From IMG/VR virus record IMGVR_UViG_3300013132_000207, positions 1-27,610 of that record: a stretch of DNA of 27,610 nucleotides; one strand, given 5' to 3'. The translations under genes and the position numbers were made by a program. The notes under the pieces are model-generated. The model was not told where the DNA came from and did no database searches. It saw only the letters and a program-made list of their open reading frames with translations. Origin of the DNA: a virus. Of this stretch, positions 22,610-27,610 are shown one piece after another. How positions within the stretch are numbered: position 1 is the first letter of the stretch; every line of letters begins with the position of its first letter.

Positions 22610-23232
22610 TACTGAGCACCTGCTATCTTTTCTTTGAAGTAGTCTGCTCCGTGAGTCCGATAGAGCGAATTAACATCTTCGCCTTCTGGCGCTTGTATGA
22701 CGATAAGGTTGGACAATTCTCGAGAAAGGGACTTACCGAAATCATAGCCTGCATTGTCTCCGTCCGCGAAGAGGAAAACCTTATCGAAGTCAGCCAAGAG
22801 CCTATTGTAATGTTTCTTCCAATTATTGACGCCAGGGACACCAACTGACGGAATGTTACAAACCAAGTCCAAACTAATGGTGTCGATTTCGCCCTCACAT
22901 ATACATATGTATGACGATGCACGGAAAAGCGCTCCCACATTATACAAGTGTGTCGTAGCCCCAGCCATTCCCATATACTTGGGTTCTTCGTGTCCGAGAC
23001 TCCTGAAACGCAAGTCAACAACACCAGACTTTGTGATGTAAGGGATGCAGAGCCTATTCGTATACGCTTCATATCCTGTCAGCGGGTCTAAGACGACGCC
23101 CAAGCGTGCTTTGGTTGCTGCCTCCATTGTTATGCCGCGTTCTGCGAGGTATTCCTCTGCTTCTGGCAGAGCGCTGTGGTAATACTTTGCCGCTTTTGTT
23201 AAAGATTCCCTCTGTGATGCTGATTGCTTCAC
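22609..23232 (-). CDS. DNA primase, TOPRIM (catalytic) part
   Basis: 207 aa. N-terminal helical part (YYHSALPEAEEYLAERGI, then KARLGVV) typical of DnaG-type primases, then the TOPRIM fold: EGEIDTISL with the catalytic Glu, and FADGDNAG with the Asp pair. It lacks the zinc-binding domain, which is in the upstream frame. GTG 23232 has AAGGAAGGGG about nine bases upstream, so internal initiation is possible; alternatively a +1 ribosomal frameshift joins the two parts. Makes RNA primers for lagging-strand synthesis with the nearby ATPase. Confidence 0.85.
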   Translation of the reverse strand: MKQSASQRESLTKAAKYYHSALPEAEEYLAERGITMEAATKARLGVVLDPLTGYEAYTNRLCIPYITKSGVVDLRFRSLGHEEPKYMGMAGATTHLYNVGALFRASSYICICEGEIDTISLDLVCNIPSVGVPGVNNWKKHYNRLLADFDKVFLFADGDNAGYDFGKSLSRELSNLIVIQAPEGEDVNSLYRTHGADYFKEKIAGAQ

Positions 23233-23443
23233 GAAACTTGACCCCTTCCTTTTGCATAATTATAGCATAACCATCGCCTTTTGTTTGGCAAGCAAAGCAA
23301 CAGAAAACATTCTCGTCAAGATTAACTGTTGCAGAGTTATGTCTATCATCGTGGAACGGGCACTTGATGGAGAACCACCCACGACGAGTTGGTACGGTTG
23401 CTCCATAATGCTCTAAAATCACTGATATATCAGGCTTTTCCAT
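23069..23443 (-). CDS. DNA primase, zinc-binding (CHC2-type) part
   Basis: 124 aa. Zinc-binding CHC2-like module: CPFHDDRHNSA and CCFACQTKGD at residues ~28-55, as in DnaG N-termini. From about residue 82 the reading frame no longer looks like primase (Arg-rich SARSRGIPRRTRHNNGG), because it is an out-of-frame reading of the TOPRIM part's N-terminus. The 164-bp overlap with the downstream part is far longer than any other in this operon. Could end in a short functional protein or be extended by frameshift. Confidence 0.8.
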   Translation of the reverse strand: MEKPDISVILEHYGATVPTRRGWFSIKCPFHDDRHNSATVNLDENVFCCFACQTKGDGYAIIMQKEGVKFREAISITEGIFNKSGKVLPQRSARSRGIPRRTRHNNGGSNQSTLGRRLRPADRI

Positions 23444-23777
23444 CGTTTATCGCCTTCCTAAGTAATCCTACCCACACTGCTACAGGCATTGTAGCATACC
23501 ATTCAGCAGGGTCTCCCTTGCCTTTGCGCTTATGAATTACTGTCCCTGTCCAAGCCTTTGAGTTCTTTGTTTCAATTTCTAATTCTGCTAACCAACCAGC
23601 AAGGTCTAACTTTGCGTGGTTCTTAATTTCAATACAGACACCATTGATACCTGAGATATCACCCTTATCCAGAGTGGCTCCCGCAAGCCGTCTTTCTGCA
23701 TACGGGAACCACTGTTGGAGATACTTAACTACATCTCTCTCTGCTTGAGAGCCCTTGATTTTGGATTTGCTAGACAT
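23430..23777 (-). CDS. Holliday-junction-resolvase-like PD-(D/E)XK nuclease
   Basis: 115 aa. Layout of archaeal-type/phage resolvase-like nucleases: KGSQAERDVVKYL (Glu of the first helix), RLAGATLDKGDISGI (GD), VCIEIKNH (E-x-K) and a Gln-free helix after it. ATG is in a TAATG overlap with the preceding stop. Would cut recombination or replication intermediates before packaging. Substrate not certain; a related single-domain nuclease is possible. Confidence 0.8.
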   Translation of the reverse strand: MSSKSKIKGSQAERDVVKYLQQWFPYAERRLAGATLDKGDISGINGVCIEIKNHAKLDLAGWLAELEIETKNSKAWTGTVIHKRKGKGDPAEWYATMPVAVWVGLLRKAINDGKA

Positions 23778-24211
23778 TAGTACCAGCCGTTAGACTGCCA
23801 ATGAGACCACGCAATGGTTGGAGTACCGTAGCGATGGACGATATACTTGAGTCCTTTAGAAACCTGATATTCAATTGTTGAGTCTTCTGGTGTTCTCAAT
23901 ACTTGAGCGATACCATAAGCACTCGAGTGAGGGTTCTTGGCTTTCCAGTTCCAAGCAGATTCTTTACCCCACAACTTGGCAAGCGCACTCCATTCTTGTC
24001 GTGCATTCTTACCAAACATTTTATTAACTTTTTGTTTTGCGATTGATTGGGCTAACATTTTAGGACTTGGTAAAACAGTTTCTGTTTTTCCTAATGAAAC
24101 CATAATTGGTTTCAAATGAGTCGCTTTAATGAGCCACGCACCCACACCGTGGGGCAAGGTTGCCACAAATATTGCAATCGCGGATATTGTTGATACTGTC
24201 GATAGTTTCAT
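23777..24211 (-). CDS. Exported lytic-transglycosylase-like protein
   Basis: 144 aa. N-terminal hydrophobic segment (residues ~6-27, TVSTISAIAIFVATLPHGVGAWL) after a short basic start, likely a signal peptide or anchor. The C-terminal domain matches the SLT-like pattern of actinobacteria: ALAKLWGKESAWNWKAKNP with the catalytic-type Glu, SSAYGIAQ, and GLKYIVHRYGTPTIAWSHWQ ending in NGWY. It would cleave peptidoglycan. GAGGAG overlaps the previous stop. Placed oddly inside the replication operon, away from the lysis genes; may act on entry, on superinfection or on the cell wall during early infection (inference). Confidence 0.8.
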   Translation of the reverse strand: MKLSTVSTISAIAIFVATLPHGVGAWLIKATHLKPIMVSLGKTETVLPSPKMLAQSIAKQKVNKMFGKNARQEWSALAKLWGKESAWNWKAKNPHSSAYGIAQVLRTPEDSTIEYQVSKGLKYIVHRYGTPTIAWSHWQSNGWY

Positions 24212-24213
24212 CT

Positions 24214-24417
24214 TTACTCCTCAATGGGTGCGGTAGCCTGCGTTCCACAGTCAGCGCACTCCATATCTAGAAAATACATCCCTATAGTGTTGTCTTCTGC
24301 GAAAACAACTTTGAGATTCCATACGAAACTCCCACAGATGCACACCGTAGTTGGATTACCACGGATATCCATCGCCTTGTCATAACTCGGTTTGAGTTCT
24401 GCAATAGGTTTAGTCAT
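24214..24417 (-). CDS. 67-aa zinc-ribbon protein
   Basis: Cys pairs CIC at 26-28 and CADC at 54-57, with an intervening strand-rich region (FVWNLKVVFAEDNTIGMYFLDM), make a likely zinc ribbon. ATG in a TAATG overlap with the ATPase stop. Possibly helps the replication ATPase; not recognised as a named family. Confidence 0.7.
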   Translation of the reverse strand: MTKPIAELKPSYDKAMDIRGNPTTVCICGSFVWNLKVVFAEDNTIGMYFLDMECADCGTQATAPIEE

Positions 24418-25205
24418 TAAGACCTGTCAGGTATATCAGACACATCCATAATCTCGGGATTAAACTGCAACCAATGAGCCGTATCCCCCGAAGGGTCTGC
24501 TTTGCCATATCGGTTCTTTACGGGCGCAACGGCTATATATCCTGGCGCGTTGGAACCTACCGTGCAAATCAGGGCAGGTAATTGCGCTACCATCCCCTGA
24601 AGCGCGCTCCGTGGTTGGCACGGATTACCTGAATACGACTCTTTGGTGTGATGCAGTACAAGCACAGCAGAATTGGTATCCCTTGCGAGATACTTCAATT
24701 CCTTTATTGTGGAGCGCATACCAGCAAACTCTTCTCCGCCATCATTGGAGATATCCATAAGGTTATCTACAACGATGAGAGTAGGGGCGCAACCCCACAA
24801 CTCTTCAAAAGCAAGAACTTCTTGGTCAACATCAGCAAGCGAAGGCGCTGCTTCAAATGACCAGAAGATATGCCCTGAAGAATCATTTATTATTTTTCTT
24901 GATTCGGCAACATCTTTAACGAGCATTTCTTCTGCATCGCTTTGGGTCTTGCCAGTTATCATTGATAGTAAACGCATAGCCATTGTATGCGCGTTTGTGT
25001 CGGCACTTACATACAGTGTTGGGACTTTGGCGCGCAACGCCATAGCCAGTGCTAGTGTCGACTTACCAGCACCAGGGGTACCAGCAATCATCGACACTTC
25101 AGCACGTCTAAGTATAATCTTATGCGCTTCGAAAGTTCGGAACACGGATGGAAGTGGTTCGCCACCTATGTCCGCGCTGCCAACCGCACGGGCAAGGGTT
25201 CTCAT
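24417..25205 (-). CDS. RecA/DnaB-like replicative ATPase (AAA_25-like)
   Basis: 262 aa. Walker A GTPGAGKST at 42-50, a YVSADTNAHTMAMRL segment, Walker B TLIVVDN at 142-148, and a VLVLHHTKE sensor strand at 181-189, followed by a Gly/Arg loop. This is the RecA-like core of hexameric DnaB or RepA-type helicases, without an N-terminal DnaB domain. Co-encoded with primase, so it is probably the replication helicase or its loader. Start ATG 25205 is 3 bp after the previous stop with no strong ribosome site. Confidence 0.85.
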   Translation of the reverse strand: MRTLARAVGSADIGGEPLPSVFRTFEAHKIILRRAEVSMIAGTPGAGKSTLALAMALRAKVPTLYVSADTNAHTMAMRLLSMITGKTQSDAEEMLVKDVAESRKIINDSSGHIFWSFEAAPSLADVDQEVLAFEELWGCAPTLIVVDNLMDISNDGGEEFAGMRSTIKELKYLARDTNSAVLVLHHTKESYSGNPCQPRSALQGMVAQLPALICTVGSNAPGYIAVAPVKNRYGKADPSGDTAHWLQFNPEIMDVSDIPDRS

Positions 25206-25208
25206 TGG

Positions 25209-25622
25209 TTAGAATGTACTCCATTCAGCATCATTGCGCTTTAGGAATATTGGTTCGCACTGGTCAGGAGTTCCCTTTGGAGTTGAGCACATATATGCTT
25301 TCCAAGGACCCTTAGCGCTAGCGCCTTGTCTCTTAGTCATAGGACCGTGCTTACAAGTACGACCAGTTGGTACGGTGCTAGGCGTTGTTGTCTGTGAGAC
25401 AACACTCGCTGGAATAACAGCGGTTACGTTATTAACTGCTTGCTTTATCGTAACAGGTGCTCCCTCAATAGAGGTAGCCATTGTAGTAATTGCTCCCTCG
25501 GCTCCATCGACACCGAGTACTTCGACTAGATTACTCTTAAAATCGGCAAATGTATCTGCTCCGATTACAAAAATTCTCCCGTCATTTAGTTTACTGCTGA
25601 CTTGGAAGTTTGCCCCAGCCAT
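25209..25622 (-). CDS. 137-aa protein with C-terminal zinc-binding motif
   Basis: ATG 25622 with AAGGAG upstream (a longer frame from 25670 has none). N-terminal alpha/beta part (FQVSSKLNDGRIFVIGADTFADF), a Thr/Val/Pro-rich linker at ~75-100, then C-x-H ... C ... C (TCKHGPMTKRQG, MCSTPKG, QCEPIF), a probable zinc site. Position next to the helicase and nuclease suggests a ssDNA-binding or replication accessory role; that is a guess from context. Confidence 0.7.
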   Translation of the reverse strand: MAGANFQVSSKLNDGRIFVIGADTFADFKSNLVEVLGVDGAEGAITTMATSIEGAPVTIKQAVNNVTAVIPASVVSQTTTPSTVPTGRTCKHGPMTKRQGASAKGPWKAYMCSTPKGTPDQCEPIFLKRNDAEWSTF

Positions 25623-25729
25623 TATTTCTCCTTTGTTGTCTGTTCGTTTTTGAACCCTGTATTGTCCCAAGCATCAACCATTTCATCAATGGTTCTACGA
25701 ATAGGGAAGATATCATCCACTATACTCAC
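25622..25729 (-). CDS. 35-aa small protein between nuclease and zinc protein
   Basis: GTG 25729, nine bases after GGAG, overlapping the nuclease stop by 17 bp; the end overlaps the next ATG as TAATG. The peptide (MSIVDDIFPIRRTIDEMVD, then AWDNTGF) is acidic and helical. An in-frame GTG at 25720 is an alternative. The unbroken chain of overlaps is the main support. Confidence 0.45.
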   Translation of the reverse strand: MSIVDDIFPIRRTIDEMVDAWDNTGFKNEQTTKEK

Positions 25730-26489
25730 TAGACTTTGCTCCGTTCATCCACTTGCAATATGATAGCACACCGCACTTTCCGCAGTTGCTGAAGTTAGGC
25801 AAAAATATATCAGCCTTACGTGCCTTATCGAATCCCAAGAATATGCTCTCAACCTTATCAGGTTGGAGATGTTCAAGATTCCAAGTAGTGATACTACCAG
25901 TACGTGCATCCCAAAAGCCAGCCTTATCGACTGATATACCCTGCTTGTCTAGAGCCCAAGCGTAGACCGCTAGTTGCAGGGGATGCCTCTGAGATGACGC
26001 ACCAGTCTTGATATCGACAAGCACCCTATTGCCGTCGTAATCAACCAATACACGGTCAATGGCAAGTTTGACCATAGTATCGCCCAATGCAATCTCATAT
26101 TGTTTCTCAATAAAATCTTCGTATACACTCCAACCTTTGTCAGGGTGCATAAAGTCTGCCCAGCGGTCTAGCATCCACAAGCCTTCGCCATACCACCAAG
26201 AGATATCTTCACGACCACGAAACTCCCAAGAGTTCATATCACCGTGAAGTGCTTCATCTTCTTTAATCTGATTGAACCAGACATCGTTCCATAGTTCATC
26301 AGTGTTATTGGTTTTACCCAAATCTAACTTATCGAAACGTTCGGTAGCCTTATGGACAGCAGACCCACCCGTGAACCATACTGCGTGTTTCTCGGGTACG
26401 CCTTGTAGTTTTGTTAGGTTGTATTTCCAGCCACATTCTTGCCAAGTATTGAAGGAAGAATATGATATATGTTTAGGTAATTCGCTCAT
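25713..26489 (-). CDS. Cas4/RecB-like PD-(D/E)XK exonuclease with Fe-S cysteines
   Basis: 258 aa. Starts with the YSSFNTWQECGWKYNL motif of RecB-family nucleases. Catalytic set: H46 in GSAVHKATE, D145 in AIDRVLVD, D159/K161 in VLVDIKTG, Q172 and Y176 in QLAVYAW. Four cysteines, C19 and C236/C239/C245, in the Cas4/AddB arrangement, likely holding a 4Fe-4S cluster. It would process DNA ends during recombination or replication. ATG in an ATGA overlap with the 44-aa frame. No cas genes or arrays are nearby, so CRISPR adaptation is unlikely. Confidence 0.9.
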   Translation of the reverse strand: MSELPKHISYSSFNTWQECGWKYNLTKLQGVPEKHAVWFTGGSAVHKATERFDKLDLGKTNNTDELWNDVWFNQIKEDEALHGDMNSWEFRGREDISWWYGEGLWMLDRWADFMHPDKGWSVYEDFIEKQYEIALGDTMVKLAIDRVLVDYDGNRVLVDIKTGASSQRHPLQLAVYAWALDKQGISVDKAGFWDARTGSITTWNLEHLQPDKVESIFLGFDKARKADIFLPNFSNCGKCGVLSYCKWMNGAKSSEYSG

Positions 26490-26620
26490 TCCTCAAGGCT
26501 ATCACAGTCACATAACTCCTCGCAGGTTAGGTCGCACTCGTCCCAGCCCAGCCAGTCCCCTTGAAGTGAATAGGGTTCGCCGAAAAGACTTTGAATAAAA
26601 CGTTGCCACAATGAACGCAT
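26486..26620 (-). CDS. 44-aa acidic Cys-rich small protein (overlapping frame)
   Basis: ATG with AGGAG six bases upstream and an ATGA overlap with the nuclease start, both good signs. Peptide: amphipathic start MRSLWQRFIQSLFG, then an acidic tail with C29, C33, C37 and C39. It shares 94 bp with the FmdB-like gene in another frame. Real and coupled, or a by-chance frame under the better-supported zinc-ribbon gene. Confidence 0.45.
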   Translation of the reverse strand: MRSLWQRFIQSLFGEPYSLQGDWLGWDECDLTCEELCDCDSLEE

Positions 26621-26703
26621 TTTATCTCCTGATTATTCCCAAACGGAAGAGTTAATTCTTGGACGGTATCACAAGTCCTACACTCGTAATCGTATACTGG
26701 CAA
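26527..26703 (-). CDS. FmdB-family zinc-ribbon protein
   Basis: 58 aa from a TTG start with AGGAG six bases upstream. Begins MPVYDYECRTCDTVQEL, has a second CVHCG at 29-33 and ends FKGTGWAG, which is the full FmdB/CxxC-CxxC regulatory-protein signature (MPxYxYxC..C, C..CG, FKGxGW). Members are putative regulators with zinc ribbons. It is the first gene of the long leftward replication operon. The weak start codon suggests low expression. Confidence 0.8.
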   Translation of the reverse strand: MPVYDYECRTCDTVQELTLPFGNNQEIKCVHCGNVLFKVFSANPIHFKGTGWAGTSAT

Positions 26704-26887
26704 TTTTGCTCCTATATGCCTGAACCCCAGATTCTAAGAAATGCCCCCCTTACCCCCCCATAAAAATGAGGTGGCTAGGAGACTAGGTTAGGCTATGCCG
26801 TCACCCCGTCATCTGAAGTTTCTGCCCCACGGTTTCCCGTGAAACAATAATAACATATAAATATTTTTCCCGCATATAAAGAAAATA
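26704..26887 (-). other. Gene-free leader upstream of the replication operon
   Basis: No gene longer than a few codons on either strand. Holds an A/T-rich tract (26845-26880), a GTTTC-CCGT-GAAAC inverted repeat, and two G-runs on the minus strand (26744-26758). A promoter for the replication operon should be here, but I find no clear -35/-10 pair. Confidence 0.5.
26832..26845. promoter_or_regulatory. parS-like inverted repeat / GNRA hairpin
   Basis: GTTTCCCGTGAAAC matches 13 of 14 bases of the bacterial ParB site core GTTTCACGTGAAAC, breaking the symmetry at one central base. On the minus strand the shifted sequence CACGG-GAAA-CCGTG instead forms a 5-bp stem with a GNRA tetraloop. Which reading matters is not decidable here. 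Confidence 0.4.
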
Positions 26888-26924
26888 GACCCCCATCCTA
26901 TGGGATTACCACAGGTAGGGGGTC
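26888..26924 (-). terminator. Terminator downstream of the lysis genes
   Basis: Read on the minus strand: GACCCCC/GGGGGTC 7-bp stem with partly paired interior, then TATTTTCTTTATA. Lies 38 bp past the holin stop, so it would end the endolysin-holin message and separate it from the replication operon. Confidence 0.65.
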
Positions 26925-26962
26925 AAAGTGTCTAAAAACACCCTTAGAAGGCGTTTAAAGGA

Positions 26963-27148
26963 CTATTTAGAGCCTCTGCCAAACTCGCCAGCAGATGGGT
27001 CTAACCACTTAAGGACAGGTCCGAGGAAACCAGCAAGGGCTGCTGTTCCCAGCACCTTCAGGTTAGTTTCTCCAGCAAGGTATAGTGCGACTGCAGCGGC
27101 TGCTGCGGCACGGAACCAAGTAAAAGATACTTGTTTGAATTGTTCCAT
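26963..27148 (-). CDS. Holin-like membrane protein
   Basis: 61 aa. One to two hydrophobic segments: residues ~12-27 (FRAAAAAAVALYLAG) and ~30-46 (LKVLGTAALAGFLGPVL), then WLDPSAGEFGRG, an end common among actinophage holins. ATG overlaps the endolysin stop by one base (TAATG), giving the usual lysis pair. It would permeabilise the membrane to release or activate the endolysin. Confidence 0.82.
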   Translation of the reverse strand: MEQFKQVSFTWFRAAAAAAVALYLAGETNLKVLGTAALAGFLGPVLKWLDPSAGEFGRGSK

Positions 27149-27609
27149 TAGATTGCCTTTCGTTTAGGTTTATGAATAGGACAGCACGTGCATACTATCC
27201 GTGGTTCAGATGCTACCACTTTTTTCTTAGGTTGGGGGGTAAGGCTAGCCAAGACCTGATTCAGGACTTTAGGCTGATTTACCCACCAGAACCAAGGGCT
27301 AGTGTCATTAGATTTATCAGCATTGATAGAAATATGAAGATGCCGAGTGTGAGGGTTGCTACCACTGTAAGGACGATTACCAGACTTAGCCCTATCACGG
27401 GACCAGATTTTCTTATTAAAGATGAGATAAGAGACTCGTTCGTCCTCTTTAAGTTTTTCAAAGATAACAGCACAGTCTACTCCCTTATCAGGGTCGTGGG
27501 TCAAGTCTACTGCTAGCCCAGTATTGTGGTCCGAATTCGGGCTGGCTTTCTGATGCGCTAACGAAGGCAACAACCCGTCTGATAGTTTCTTGCGCTTCGG
27601 AAACAACGC
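27148..27609 (-). CDS. Endolysin, M15-like peptidase (N-terminus outside window)
   Basis: At least 153 residues; the frame is open to the right edge, and the first in-window candidate (TTG 27606) falls inside a conserved part (FPKRKKLSDG), so the true start lies beyond. Zinc-peptidase motifs: SDHNTGLAVDLTHD (His and Asp ligands) and HTRHLHIS (last His ligands), as in D-Ala-D-Ala or L-Ala-D-Glu peptidases of the VanY/M15 type. Ends with a Lys-rich, Cys-containing tail (CTCCPIHKPKRK) that could bind metal or cell wall. Followed directly by holin. Confidence 0.85.
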   Translation of the reverse strand, partial: ALFPKRKKLSDGLLPSLAHQKASPNSDHNTGLAVDLTHDPDKGVDCAVIFEKLKEDERVSYLIFNKKIWSRDRAKSGNRPYSGSNPHTRHLHISINADKSNDTSPWFWWVNQPKVLNQVLASLTPQPKKKVVASEPRIVCTCCPIHKPKRKAI

Positions 27610-27610
27610 T

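Noticed and set aside
24673-25212. 179-aa plus-strand frame opposite the ATPase
   Set aside because: Antisense shadow of a gene with clear Walker motifs; Ser/Ala/Ile-rich without features.
27172-27516. 114-aa plus-strand frame at the right end
   Set aside because: Antisense to the endolysin; motifs lie on the minus strand.

Overview
The window looks like part of the genome of a virulent-type actinobacteriophage, probably one infecting a low-GC freshwater actinobacterium. Evidence for this: a WhiB-family Fe-S regulator (a family confined to Actinobacteria and their phages), actinophage-type terminase, portal, holin and M15-like endolysin, moderate-to-low GC, and dense overlapping genes. No integrase, tail genes or DNA polymerase are visible, so this is only part of the genome. 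Both ends cut through genes: the major capsid protein on the left and the endolysin on the right. Host and phage identity are inferred.

Left block (1-14213, minus strand, read right to left): large terminase, portal, two small proteins, a giant 1934-aa probable internal virion protein, two further large virion-associated proteins (one with a 12-bp-unit TTGG repeat), scaffold, and an N4-gp56-type major capsid protein. This is the packaging and head module.

Centre (14214-14787): a 574-bp divergent control region with stem-loops, a simple repeat, promoter-like elements and the first copy of a dispersed palindrome.

Plus-strand island (14788-19849): an unknown 212-aa protein, a GT-rich repeat cluster, a second promoter followed by a leader made of three back-to-back hairpins, then a small-gene operon. 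The operon holds a zinc-rich putative amidoligase, a class II glutamine amidotransferase, several tiny proteins (two with a membrane segment, one zinc ribbon) and WhiB. The most unusual feature of the window is an exact-arm 15-bp palindrome, GTACGA-NNN-TCGTAC. It occurs 11 times between 14683 and 19871; I found no copy elsewhere in the window. Five copies lie inside genes, and four of these are read in the same frame (Y-D/E-S/N-R-T). It behaves like a module-specific operator or a small mobile palindrome.

Right block (27609-19873, minus strand): endolysin and holin, a terminator, then a tightly coupled replication and nucleotide-metabolism operon. In order this contains an FmdB-like zinc ribbon, Cas4/RecB-like nuclease, a zinc protein, a RecA/DnaB-like ATPase, a secreted lytic transglycosylase-like protein, a Holliday-junction-resolvase-like nuclease, a primase split over two overlapping frames, an Nmad1-like protein, HNH nuclease, metallophosphoesterase, a sigma-like factor and small zinc proteins. 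Nearly all junctions are ATGA, GTGA or TAATG overlaps, so translation is probably coupled. Several genes use GTG or TTG starts, and several are shorter than 60 codons.
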